Of a stretch of 9,186 nucleotides of DNA, positions 1 through 7,255 are shown piece after piece. Origin of the DNA: an uncultured Oscillospiraceae bacterium (GTDB taxonomy: Bacteria > Bacillota > Clostridia > Oscillospirales > Ruminococcaceae); NCBI GenBank assembly GCA_900548355.1, contig URKR01000049.1:1-9186 (forward strand), written 5' to 3'. The notes beneath the pieces were generated by a model that did no database searches, was not told the origin of the DNA, and saw nothing but the letters and a program-made list of their open reading frames with translations. Each line of letters begins with the position of its first letter. Within the stretch, counting starts at the first letter, position 1. The position numbers and the translations under genes were made by a program.

Positions 1-2
1 TG

Positions 3-773
3 CCCTGGGACGGCGCGGGTACCCCGGGCGCGCTGCTGCGGGCGGTGGACGGCCTTGCCGCCGCGCTGCGCGCCGGGGCCGAGCGGGAGCGAAAATCCAA
101 GCAGTTTTTGCAGGAGACTTTGCAGGATATCTCCCACCAGCTCAAAACCCCGCTCGCCGCGATGGCGCTCTACGGCCAGATCTTGCAGGCCGACCCCACC
201 GACGCCGAGGCCGTGCGCCGCTGCGCGGTCAAGACGGCCGCCGCGACCGAGCGGATGACCCGGCTGGTGCGCACGCTGCTCAAGCTCGCCCAGGTAGATG
301 CCGGCGGCGTGCCGTTTGCGCCGGCCCTCTGCCCGCTGGACGCCCTGGCCGCCGATGCAGCCGAACCGCTGACCGCCCGCGCGGCGGCCGAGGGCAAGGC
401 GCTCAGCCTGGAAGGCCCCGACGTTGCCGCACTCTGTGACCGGGCCTGGACGGCCGAAGCAATCAGCAACCTCATCAAAAACGCGCTCGACCACACGGGG
501 CCGGGCGGGCACATCGCGGTGCGGTGGGGCGCGGGGCCGCTCGGCGGCTGGGTCACGGTGCAGGACGACGGCCCCGGCATTCCGCCGCAGGATCTGCCGC
601 ATCTGTTCAAGCGGTTCTACCGCGGCAGCGCGCCGGCGGGCGAGGGGCTCGGCCTTGGCCTGCCGTTCGCGAAAGCTGTGCTCGAAGCGCAGGGCGGGGG
701 CTTGAGCGTCGAGAGCGAGCCCGGCGCGGGCAGTGTGTTCCGCGCAAGTATTCCCGGCCTTTCAAAATCGTAA
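3..773 (+). CDS. Sensor histidine kinase, C-terminal part (5' end outside window)
   Basis: The reading frame is open from the left edge, so the sensor and membrane part of this two-component kinase lie outside the window. What remains is the cytoplasmic core. The HisKA dimerisation helix contains DISHQLKTPL, with the phospho-acceptor histidine codon at 135-137. It is followed by an HATPase_c domain with an N box (ISNLIKNALDH, about 459-495), a G1 box (DDGPGIP, about 564-584), an F box (LFKRFYRG) and a G2 box (GEGLGLGLP, about 639-665). All catalytic boxes look intact, so the kinase should be active. By family knowledge it autophosphorylates and passes the phosphate to a response regulator, probably encoded just upstream. 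The gene lies 64 bp before an ABC ATPase/FtsX permease pair, an arrangement typical of Firmicute kinases that sense cell-envelope stress or antimicrobial peptides and control the adjacent exporter. The ligand cannot be read from this fragment. Confidence 0.95.
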   Translation, partial: PWDGAGTPGALLRAVDGLAAALRAGAERERKSKQFLQETLQDISHQLKTPLAAMALYGQILQADPTDAEAVRRCAVKTAAATERMTRLVRTLLKLAQVDAGGVPFAPALCPLDALAADAAEPLTARAAAEGKALSLEGPDVAALCDRAWTAEAISNLIKNALDHTGPGGHIAVRWGAGPLGGWVTVQDDGPGIPPQDLPHLFKRFYRGSAPAGEGLGLGLPFAKAVLEAQGGGLSVESEPGAGSVFRASIPGLSKS

Positions 774-780
774 GAGAAAG

Positions 781-812
781 TTCACCGCGCTGCAAGCTGA
801 ACCTGGTAGGAT
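781..812 (+). promoter_or_regulatory. Possible regulated promoter of the ABC exporter genes
   Basis: The 64-bp gap between kinase and ATPase carries TTCACC (781-786), an inverted pair GTTCA/TGAAC (780-784 and 798-802), and a -10-like TAGGAT (807-812) without a -35 box at normal spacing. A weak promoter with a dyad or repeat in place of the -35 fits activation by an OmpR-type response regulator, as in many kinase-linked ABC transporter operons. The gap could equally be a simple intra-operon spacer. The assignment rests on pattern and context only. Confidence 0.3.
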
Positions 813-837
813 AAGGGCAGAAAGGAAGGGATCGCTT

Positions 838-1521
838 ATGAAGATTCTGCAAGTGGAAAACCTGTCCAAAACCTATGGCAGCGGCCCGGCCGCCGTGCAG
901 GCGCTGCGCGGCGCGAGCTTTGCCCTCGAAAAAGGCGAGTTTGCGGCCGTCGTCGGCCAGTCCGGCTCCGGCAAATCGACGCTGCTGCACTGCATCGGCG
1001 GGCTCGAAACCCCGACCGAGGGCACGGTGTTCATCGACGGGCAAAACCTCTACGCCCTCAATGAGGAACGCCGCACGCTGTTCCGCCGCCGGCAGATCGG
1101 GTTTGTGTTCCAGTCGTTCCACCTGATTGCCGAGCTCACCGTCGAGCAGAACATCCAGTTCCCGCTGCTGCTCGACGGCCGCCGGCCCGATCCGGCCGAG
1201 CTTGACGCCTTGCTTGAGACCCTCGGCCTTGCCGACCGGCGCGCCCACCTGCCCAGCCAGCTTTCGGGCGGGCAGCAGCAGCGGGTGGCGATCGGCCGGG
1301 CGCTGATCACCCGCCCCGCGCTGATTTTGGCCGACGAGCCGACCGGCAACCTTGACCGCCGCAACAGCCGTGAGGTCATGGAGCTGCTGACCCGCGCAGC
1401 CCGCCAGTACAGCCAGACCGTGCTGATGATTACCCACAACAACGAGCTGGCCGCCGGGGCCGACCGGGTGCTGCGGGTGACCGACGGCGTGCTGACCGAC
1501 CTGGGAGGTGCGCCGCAATGA
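838..1521 (+). CDS. ABC transporter ATP-binding protein (MacB/LolD/BceA-type)
   Basis: This 227-residue protein is a cytoplasmic ATPase subunit of an FtsX-type ABC exporter. All nucleotide-binding motifs are present: Walker A GQSGSGKST (40-48), Q-loop glutamine in FVFQSFHL (Q92), signature LSGGQ (142-146), Walker B LILADE (162-167) with catalytic E167, D-loop NLD (171-173) and H-loop H200. The sequence around the Q-loop and the phrase ADEPTGNLD are typical of the MacB/LolD/BceA subfamily, which drives mechanotransmission or lipid/peptide handling rather than classical import. The ATG at 838 was chosen because AGGAAGG stands about 8 bases upstream and the conserved N-terminus (KILQVENLSKTYG) begins there; the frame is open further upstream but in the kinase-coding region. 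Its stop overlaps the permease start (ATGA), implying translational coupling and a 1:1 complex. The likely role is export of, or protection from, an antimicrobial compound; the substrate is unknown. Confidence 0.96.
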   Translation: MKILQVENLSKTYGSGPAAVQALRGASFALEKGEFAAVVGQSGSGKSTLLHCIGGLETPTEGTVFIDGQNLYALNEERRTLFRRRQIGFVFQSFHLIAELTVEQNIQFPLLLDGRRPDPAELDALLETLGLADRRAHLPSQLSGGQQQRVAIGRALITRPALILADEPTGNLDRRNSREVMELLTRAARQYSQTVLMITHNNELAAGADRVLRVTDGVLTDLGGAPQ

Positions 1522-3899
1522 AACAGCAAACAAAGCCCCGTCCGCTGGCTTCCTGGCTGGATCTGGCACCGGTCAGCGCCCGGGTACACCGCCGTCAGAA
1601 CGCAATGACAATCTTCTGCATCGTGCTGGCCGTCGCGCTCGTCGCAACAATCTTCGCAATGGCGGATATGGAGCTGCGCACCCAGCGACGCCAGGCCATC
1701 CGCACCGACGGCAACTGGCATGTCGCCACCACCGAGCTGACCGCCGATGATGCCGCCGTCGTCGCCGCCCGGCCGGACGTCGCGGCCGTCGGGCTGTACG
1801 ACGTCGTCAACTATGGGCTTGACAGCGGCTATACCCTCGCCGGGCAGGAGGTCGCGGTCTGCGGCTCGGACGAAAACTTTTATACCGAAATCTTCCCGAT
1901 GGCCGTCACCGAGGGCCGCGCGCCCGCCGCGCCCGGCGAAGTCATGCTGACCGAGAGCGCCAAAACCGGAGGCGTCGCGCTCGGCGATGCAATCAGCCTT
2001 CAAACCCCGACCGGCAGCCATGTGCTGACCGTCGTCGGCTTTATCGAGACGACCACGATGCCCAGCGTCAACGATGCGGTCGGCGCGGTGCTGACCCTCG
2101 AAGGATTTGAAGCGGTCAGCGCCAGGCATGAGCTGAACGTCTATATCCGGTTCACCCCGCTTTCGAACAAACGGGCTGCTATCGCCGAGATCGAGACCGC
2201 CTTCGGCTTGTCCGACGGTGCGCTGCACGAAAACGCCAAATTGATGACGCTGGATTTCTCCACCTCCAACCGCTGGCTGGCCTCGCTCTATGGCACGGCG
2301 CTTGTGCTTTTTGTGCTCGTGCTTGCTGCCGGCGCGTTTATGATTACCGGAACCCTCAACAGCAGCGTCGCGGCCCGCACCTCGTTCTTCGGGCTGCTGC
2401 GGTGCCTTGGGGCCACGCCGCGCCAGGTGCGCCGCTATGTCCGGCGTGAAGCGCTGCAGTGGTGTGCGGTCGCGGTGCCGGCGGGGCTGGCCATCGGCTG
2501 CGCTGTCAGCTGGGCGCTCTGCGCGCTGCTGCGCTTTTTAAGCCCGAGCTATTTTTACGATATGCCGATGTTCGCCTTCTCGCCGGTCGCACTTGTTTTC
2601 GGCGCGCTGGTCGGCGTCGTCACGGTCGGGCTGGCGGCCCGCACCCCGGCTAAACGGACGGGGCGGGTTTCGCCGCTGACGGCTTTGCGCGGCAATGACG
2701 CGGCCGGCCTGCCTGCCGGGCGGCTGCGCAAACCCGCCGGCGGAAACCGGCTGGCCGTGCAGCTCGGCGTGCGGCACGCGCTGGCCGCGCGGCGCAACCT
2801 TGTTCTGGTGGCCGGCAGCTTTGCGCTTTCGATCGTGCTGTTTTTGGCCTTTGATACCGCCCTCGCCTTCTTCCACCACGGCTGGCGGCCGGTGCAGCCC
2901 TACACGCCGGATCTCAGCGTCGTCAGCACCGACAATACCTGCTCGCTGCCCGGCAGCTTGCAGTCGGAACTCGCGGCCCTGCCCGGCGTCAAGCGGGTCT
3001 ACGGCCGCCGCTTTGCTTACAGCCTGCCGGCCGAGACGTCGGACGGCCGCTCGATCACCGTCAACCTCGTCAGCTATGAGCAGCACCAGTACGGCTGGGC
3101 GGCCGAGGATCTGCTGGAGGGCACGCTCGGTTCGGCCGACGCCGGGGCCGATTACACGGCGCTCGCGGCCTTTGACCCCTATGCGGCCGACGCCCTCGCG
3201 GTCGGCGACAGCGTCACGCTGCCTTCCTGCGGCGGGGCTGCGCTGACGGTCAGCGGCCTGCTCTCCCAAAGCCCGCTCGACCGCGAGGAGGGCGTTTTGC
3301 TGCTGATCTGCAACGAAGCCACCTTCGAAGCCCTGACCGGCGAGACCGGCTATACAATCTTCGATATCCAAGTGATCAACCGCTTTACCGACGACGACCT
3401 TGCCGCCGTGCGCAGTGCGGCTGCGGCCGCGACCGGCGGGAATTACACCTTCAGCGACCGCCGCGCCCAGAACCTTGAAGGCCGCGGGGCCTACCTTGCG
3501 ATCGCGGTGTTTTTCTATGGGTTCGAGGTTGTCATCGCCCTCATCACGGTGCTCGGCATCCTCAACTGCATCCAGATGAGCGTCTCGGCCCGGCTCGGGC
3601 AGTACGGCGTCATGCGGGCGGTCGGGCTCACGCTGCGGCAGCTGCGCCGCATGGTGCTGGCCGAAGCCGCCGCCAACGCCGCGGCGGGGTGCGTGGTCGG
3701 CGTCGCGCTCGGCCTGCCGCTGCACTGGGCGCTGTATACCAGCATGATTACCGGCCACTGGGGCACAGCCTGGCAGGTGCCCTGGGGCGCGCTGGCCGTG
3801 ATCCTTGCGCTTGTCGCAGGCAGCGCGCTGCTCGCCGCCTGCGCCCCGGCCGGCCGCCTGCGCCGGCTTTCGATTACCGAGACGATCGGGGGAGAATAA
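1518..3899 (+). CDS. FtsX/MacB-type ABC transporter permease, eight predicted membrane helices
   Basis: This 793-residue membrane protein is the permease partner of the ATPase before it; the start ATG overlaps the ATPase stop, with GGGAGGTG upstream. Hydrophobic stretches lie at about 31-50, 257-280, 315-338, 352-374, 427-451, 659-683, 714-738 and 756-776. These form two similar halves, each with one helix, a large extracytoplasmic domain (about 51-256 and 452-658) and three more helices. Each half has an FtsX signature after its second helix (RTSFFGLLRCLGATPRQVRRYVRRE and, in the second half, ARLGQYGVMRAVGLTLRQLRRM at about 691-712). The two-domain layout differs from ten-helix BceB permeases, which have one large domain, and is nearer to the duplicated FtsX family of Firmicutes. 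By analogy it couples cytoplasmic ATP hydrolysis to movement of outer domains acting on a peptide, lipid or antibiotic. The linked kinase suggests induction by envelope stress. No frameshift is visible. Confidence 0.94.
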   Translation: MKQQTKPRPLASWLDLAPVSARVHRRQNAMTIFCIVLAVALVATIFAMADMELRTQRRQAIRTDGNWHVATTELTADDAAVVAARPDVAAVGLYDVVNYGLDSGYTLAGQEVAVCGSDENFYTEIFPMAVTEGRAPAAPGEVMLTESAKTGGVALGDAISLQTPTGSHVLTVVGFIETTTMPSVNDAVGAVLTLEGFEAVSARHELNVYIRFTPLSNKRAAIAEIETAFGLSDGALHENAKLMTLDFSTSNRWLASLYGTALVLFVLVLAAGAFMITGTLNSSVAARTSFFGLLRCLGATPRQVRRYVRREALQWCAVAVPAGLAIGCAVSWALCALLRFLSPSYFYDMPMFAFSPVALVFGALVGVVTVGLAARTPAKRTGRVSPLTALRGNDAAGLPAGRLRKPAGGNRLAVQLGVRHALAARRNLVLVAGSFALSIVLFLAFDTALAFFHHGWRPVQPYTPDLSVVSTDNTCSLPGSLQSELAALPGVKRVYGRRFAYSLPAETSDGRSITVNLVSYEQHQYGWAAEDLLEGTLGSADAGADYTALAAFDPYAADALAVGDSVTLPSCGGAALTVSGLLSQSPLDREEGVLLLICNEATFEALTGETGYTIFDIQVINRFTDDDLAAVRSAAAAATGGNYTFSDRRAQNLEGRGAYLAIAVFFYGFEVVIALITVLGILNCIQMSVSARLGQYGVMRAVGLTLRQLRRMVLAEAAANAAAGCVVGVALGLPLHWALYTSMITGHWGTAWQVPWGALAVILALVAGSALLAACAPAGRLRRLSITETIGGE

Positions 3900-3902
3900 G
3901 CC

Positions 3903-3931
3903 TTGCCAAATCCTTCTCCCTGCGCTATAAT
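3903..3931 (+). promoter_or_regulatory. aspS promoter
   Basis: TTGCCA (3903-3908) is followed after exactly 17 bases by a perfect TATAAT (3926-3931). This is one mismatch from the full sigma-70/SigA consensus in otherwise GC-rich DNA. The -35 box begins three bases after the permease stop, and no terminator separates the two genes, so some read-through from the ABC operon into aspS is possible. Transcription should start near 3938, giving a leader of about 45 nt: too short for a T-box and with no clear structure. Confidence 0.88.
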
Positions 3932-3981
3932 AAGGGTTCACAAAGGTAATTTCACCCAACAGGAAAAGGGGTTTGAGAGTC

Positions 3982-5760
3982 ATGGAAACAATGGGCAACC
4001 TGCGCCGTACCGATTACTGCGCCGAGGTGGGTCTGGCCGATGTCGGGCGGGAGATGACCGTCTGCGGTTCGATCGCCCGCGCCCGTGATAAAGGCGGCAT
4101 CATCTTTGCCGATTTGCGGGACACCACCGGCATTTTGCAGCTTGTGTTTGACGAGGATACCCCGGCTGAGGTCTTTGCCAAGGCCGAACGCCTCAAGAGC
4201 GAGTATGTCGTCATCGCGCGCGGCACCCTGCGCGAGCGCGCGGCCAAGACCGACAAGGTCAGCACCGGCGATGTCGAGCTTTATGTCGCCGAGCTGCGGG
4301 TTTTGAGCGAGGCGCAGACCCCTCCGTTCGAGATCCGCGACGACATCAAGGTCGGCGACGATCTGCGGCTGCGCTACCGGTATCTCGACCTGCGCCGCCC
4401 CTCGATGCATGAGCCGATCGTGCTGCGCTCCAAAATCTGCCGTATTGTGCGCGATTATTTCTACAACGAGCATTTCTGCGAGATCGAAACCCCGACCCTG
4501 ATCCGCTCCACCCCGGAAGGCGCGCGCGACTACCTTGTGCCCAGCCGGGTGCAGCCGGGGCACTTCTACGCCCTGCCGCAGTCGCCGCAGCTCTATAAGC
4601 AGATCCTGATGCTCTCGGGCTTTGACCGCTATTTTCAGATCGCCCGCTGCTACCGTGACGAGGACCTGCGCGCCGACCGCCAGCCCGAGTTCACCCAGAT
4701 TGACGAAGAGCTCGCCTTCGTGACCGAGGACGACGTCATGACCATCAACGAAGGGCTCATCAAGCGGCTGTGGAAGGAAATGCTCGGCATCGACGTCGCC
4801 ACCCCGTTTAAGCGGATGCCCTGGGACCAGGCGATGGCCCGCTTCGGCTCGGACAAGCCGGACACCCGCTTCGGTCTCGAGATTCAGGACGTCGGCGCGG
4901 TGTTTGCGAACACCGAGTTCAAGCCCTTCGCCGCGGCGCTCGCCGAGGGCGGCACGATCCGCGCGATCAATGCCAAGGGCCTGGCCGGCGCTTTGAGCCG
5001 CAAGGGTATTGATAAACTTGGCGAGGTTGCCAAGACCTACGGCGCGAAGGGCCTGGCGTTCAGCCGCCTGACCGCCGAGGGCACTTCCTCGAGCTTTGAA
5101 AAATTCCTCTCGGAGGAGGAAAAGGCCGCGCTCTACAAAGCGCTTGGCGCCGAGACCGGCGACGTGCTGCTGCTGGTCAGCGATACCTCCTGGACGCGCG
5201 CCTGCACGGCGCTCGGCCAGGTGCGGCTCGAGATTGGCCGCCAGCATGGCCTGATCGACCCCGACAAGTTCAACTTCCTCTGGGTGGTTGACTTCCCGCT
5301 GTTTGAGTACAGCGAGCAGGAAGGCCGCTGGATGGCGATGCACCACCCCTTCACGATGCCGAACGCGGCCGACCTTGACAAGATCGAGACCGACCCCGGC
5401 GCCTGCCGCGCCCTGGCTTACGACATCGTGCTCAACGGCGTCGAGCTTGGCGGCGGTTCGATCCGCATCAACGACCCCGCCTTGCAGGACCGGATGTTCC
5501 ATGCCCTCGGCTTTACCGAGGAAAAGGCCCGCGCTTCCTTTGGCTTCCTGATGGATGCCTACAAGTACGGCGCGCCCCCGCACGGCGGCATGGCCTACGG
5601 GCTGGATCGCCTTGTCATGCTCATGCTCAAGAAGGACTCGATCCGCGACGTCATCGCCTTCCCGAAGGTGCAGAACGCCGGCGAGCCGATGACCGGCGCG
5701 CCCGATATCGTTGACCCCAAGCAGCTGGCGGATCTGTCCATCGCGCTTGTTGAAGAATAA
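3982..5760 (+). CDS. aspS: Aspartyl-tRNA synthetase (bacterial type)
   Basis: This class IIb synthetase charges tRNA-Asp with aspartate in the cytoplasm. The 592-residue length matches the bacterial family (about 590). Domains in order: an N-terminal OB-fold anticodon-binding domain (about 10-115); the catalytic core with the family-typical STPEGARDYLVPSRV (176-190) and ALPQSPQLYKQ; motif 2 region RCYRDEDLRADRQPEF (222-237); the bacterial GAD insertion domain (about 290-410, starting near GSDKPDTRFG); and motif 3 GLDRLVM (540-546) near the C-terminus. The ATG at 3982 is preferred because AGGAAAAGGGG (3961-3971) lies 10 bases upstream; an in-frame TTG at 3973 is too close to that site. The anticodon domain has unusual residues: CGSIARARDKGG (28-39) where the family usually has CGWVxRRRDxGG, so the tryptophan and one arginine are replaced and lysine occupies a position linked to discrimination of tRNA-Asp from tRNA-Asn. 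Whether it also charges tRNA-Asn cannot be told from the sequence. Confidence 0.98.
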   Translation: METMGNLRRTDYCAEVGLADVGREMTVCGSIARARDKGGIIFADLRDTTGILQLVFDEDTPAEVFAKAERLKSEYVVIARGTLRERAAKTDKVSTGDVELYVAELRVLSEAQTPPFEIRDDIKVGDDLRLRYRYLDLRRPSMHEPIVLRSKICRIVRDYFYNEHFCEIETPTLIRSTPEGARDYLVPSRVQPGHFYALPQSPQLYKQILMLSGFDRYFQIARCYRDEDLRADRQPEFTQIDEELAFVTEDDVMTINEGLIKRLWKEMLGIDVATPFKRMPWDQAMARFGSDKPDTRFGLEIQDVGAVFANTEFKPFAAALAEGGTIRAINAKGLAGALSRKGIDKLGEVAKTYGAKGLAFSRLTAEGTSSSFEKFLSEEEKAALYKALGAETGDVLLLVSDTSWTRACTALGQVRLEIGRQHGLIDPDKFNFLWVVDFPLFEYSEQEGRWMAMHHPFTMPNAADLDKIETDPGACRALAYDIVLNGVELGGGSIRINDPALQDRMFHALGFTEEKARASFGFLMDAYKYGAPPHGGMAYGLDRLVMLMLKKDSIRDVIAFPKVQNAGEPMTGAPDIVDPKQLADLSIALVEE

Positions 5761-5776
5761 CGGAAAGCCGCTTGGC

Positions 5777-5805
5777 TTGACAAAGCACAGCCGGGCTGCT
5801 ATAAT
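5777..5805 (+). promoter_or_regulatory. Perfect-consensus promoter of the MATE gene leader
   Basis: TTGACA (5777-5782) and TATAAT (5800-5805) are both exact consensus hexamers with an exact 17-bp spacer. The promoter starts 17 bases after the aspS stop. Transcription should begin near 5812. The normal spacer argues against direct control by a MerR-type activator. Such a strong core promoter usually needs a brake, and a terminator hairpin does lie between it and the MATE start codon. Confidence 0.92.
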
Positions 5806-5829
5806 GCCGGAACAAAAGCATACAACTCT

Positions 5830-5847
5830 GCCCATCGCCGGATGGGC
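5830..5847 (+). promoter_or_regulatory. Small GC-rich hairpin in the MATE leader
   Basis: GCCCATC (5830-5836) and GATGGGC (5841-5847) form a perfect 7-bp stem closed by a GCCG tetraloop, about 20 nt after the expected transcription start and one base before the terminator stem. Its GGGCC (5844-5848) could instead pair with GGCCT (5871-5875) in the loop of the terminator hairpin. It could therefore be part of a switch. It matches no riboswitch class I recognise. Confidence 0.5.
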
Positions 5848-5848
5848 C

Positions 5849-5903
5849 AAACACCGCGTTTTGCATCGTAGGCCTTTGAAGATGCAAAGCACGGTGTTTT
5901 TTT
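5849..5903 (+). terminator. Strong intrinsic terminator/attenuator in the MATE leader
   Basis: The arms 5849-5867 (beginning AAACACCG, ending TTTTGCATC) and 5881-5899 (beginning GATGCAAA, ending CGGTGTTT) form a 19-bp stem with one C-A mismatch and one G-U pair around a 13-nt loop. A run of seven T's (5897-5903) covers the base and end of the stem. This is a textbook rho-independent terminator. It may end aspS transcripts. Because the consensus promoter sits between aspS and this hairpin, it also stands in the 5' leader of the MATE gene, where it would act as an attenuator. Without anti-termination, most transcripts from that promoter would stop at about 90 nt. Confidence 0.85.
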
Positions 5904-5922
5904 GTGCGTTCGGCACAATTTT
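5902..5922 (+). terminator. Second small hairpin with short T run before the MATE RBS
   Basis: TTGTGC (5902-5907) and GCACAA (5913-5918) pair around a 5-nt loop (GTTCG) and are followed by TTTT (5919-5922). It directly abuts the large terminator and ends about five bases before the GGAGG ribosome-binding site. It may be a backup terminator, a structure that exposes the ribosome-binding site, or chance. The stem is only 6 bp. Confidence 0.35.
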
Positions 5923-5936
5923 ACAAGGAGGAACCC

Positions 5937-7250
5937 ATGAACAACACCCCGCTGCGCGCCTTCGCGCGCTACGCTTCGCTGAGTACCCTCGGCATGATCG
6001 CGACGTCCTGCTACATCCTGGCCGATACCTTCTTTGTCGCCCAGGGCCTTGGCACAAACGGCCTGGCGGCGCTCAACCTCGCGATCCCGGTCTACAACGT
6101 CATCCACGGCACCGGGCTGCTGCTCGGCATGGGCGGCGCGACCAAGTTCGCCATCCTCAAAAGCCAGGGCGCGCACCGCCGCGCCAACACCGTTTACACC
6201 CACACGCTCGTGATAGCGGCGGCCGCGGCGGTTGTCTTTATGGCGGCTGGGCTGTTCGGCGCGCCGGTGCTGGCCGCGCTGCTCGGCGCAAAGGGCGAGA
6301 TTGCCGGCATGACCGCGACCTATTTGCGGGTGCTGCTGCTGTTCTCGCCGGCCTTCCTGCTCAACGATCTCTTTGTCTGCTTTGTCCGCAACGACGGCGC
6401 GCCCTCGCTCTCGATGGCGGCGACGGTCGTCGGCAGCCTGGCGAACGTCGTTATGGACTATATCTTCATCTTCCCCTGCGGGCTCGGCATCTTCGGCGCG
6501 GTGCTCGCCACCGGGTTTTCGCCGGTCATCGGCATCTGCATCCAGGCCCCGCACTGGGCTGCGCGCCGCTGCGGCTTCCGCCCGCAGGCCAGCCGCCCCA
6601 ACCCCCGGCTGGCCGGCCAGCTGCTTGGTCTTGGCGTGCCGGCGCTGCTTGAGCAGCTCTCGGGCGCGGTTGTCATGATTACCTTCAACGCGCTGATCCT
6701 GCGCCTGGCCGGCAACACCGGCGTTGCGGCCTACGGCGTTGTGGCAAACCTGAGCCTTGTCGTGCTGTCGGTCTATACCGGCATCGCGCAGGGCAGCCAG
6801 CCGCTGGTCAGCCGGGCCTGGGGCCAGGGCCGCGCGGCGGAAGGGCGGCGGGTGCTGCGCTATGCGCTGACCTGCTCGCTCGTCTTTGCGGCGGCGGTTT
6901 ACGCGGTGTTTTTCTTCGGCACGGGGCCGATCGCGGCGATCTTCAACAGCGAAGCCGACCCCGCCTTGCAGCGCATGGCCGAGCAGGGGCTGCGGCTTTA
7001 CTTCCTCGCGCTGCCGTTCGCGGCGGTCAACGTCGTGCTCGCGACCTACTTTGCCTCGATCGAGCAGGCCGGCCCGGCGCAGGCGGTCTCGCTGCTGCGC
7101 GGTGTCGTCGTCATCGTCCCGGCTGCCCTCGCCCTCTCGGCCCTTTTCGCGCTGCCCGGCGTCTGGCTCGCCTTCCCGGTCAGCGAAGCCATCGTAGCGG
7201 TTGTCGCCGTAGCGCTGCTGGTGCGGGGGAGAAACCCGGAAAAGGTGTAA
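5937..7250 (+). CDS. MATE family multidrug efflux transporter (MepA-like)
   Basis: This 437-residue inner-membrane protein should extrude drugs or other cationic compounds by Na+ or H+ antiport. About twelve hydrophobic segments fall in two homologous halves, the usual MATE layout and length. Family-typical stretches include ADTFFVAQGLGTNGLAALNL at the first helix-loop (30-49), GMGGATKFAI (64-73), CFVRNDGAPS (148-157, the RNDG motif of MepA-like pumps), NVVMDYIFIF (170-179), VPALLEQLS (234-242) and GIAQGSQPLVSRAWGQG (282-298). The ATG at 5937 follows GGAGG (5927-5931) at 5 bases; in-frame triplets further up fall within the terminator. Expression is probably set by the consensus promoter and the leader terminator. 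A TipAS-type MerR regulator gene converges from downstream, so a drug-response link is plausible, though the MATE promoter lacks the long spacer of MerR targets. The substrate is unknown. Confidence 0.95.
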   Translation: MNNTPLRAFARYASLSTLGMIATSCYILADTFFVAQGLGTNGLAALNLAIPVYNVIHGTGLLLGMGGATKFAILKSQGAHRRANTVYTHTLVIAAAAAVVFMAAGLFGAPVLAALLGAKGEIAGMTATYLRVLLLFSPAFLLNDLFVCFVRNDGAPSLSMAATVVGSLANVVMDYIFIFPCGLGIFGAVLATGFSPVIGICIQAPHWAARRCGFRPQASRPNPRLAGQLLGLGVPALLEQLSGAVVMITFNALILRLAGNTGVAAYGVVANLSLVVLSVYTGIAQGSQPLVSRAWGQGRAAEGRRVLRYALTCSLVFAAAVYAVFFFGTGPIAAIFNSEADPALQRMAEQGLRLYFLALPFAAVNVVLATYFASIEQAGPAQAVSLLRGVVVIVPAALALSALFALPGVWLAFPVSEAIVAVVAVALLVRGRNPEKV

Positions 7251-7255
7251 AGAGT

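Noticed and set aside
1050..2228. 392-codon minus-strand frame opposite ATPase and permease
   Set aside because: It overlaps two clear genes with intact motifs and has a low-complexity shadow-type translation.
3973..3981. Upstream TTG start for aspS
   Set aside because: It lies one base after the ribosome-binding site and adds only three residues; ATG 3982 has proper spacing.
2538..3998. 486-codon minus-strand frame opposite the permease
   Set aside because: Rich in Arg/Gly/Ala/Gln, with no recognisable domain; it is a shadow of the real FtsX permease.
5804..5936. Extended plus-strand frame through the MATE leader starting at ATG 5804
   Set aside because: The ATG overlaps the -10 box, so it would not be in the transcript; the frame runs out of phase into the MATE gene.
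3952..6057. 701-codon open frame on the minus strand opposite aspS
   Set aside because: It is antisense to an intact, highly conserved synthetase, crosses its promoter and the MATE leader, and has no domain or good start. Long antisense frames are expected in GC-rich genes with strong third-position bias.
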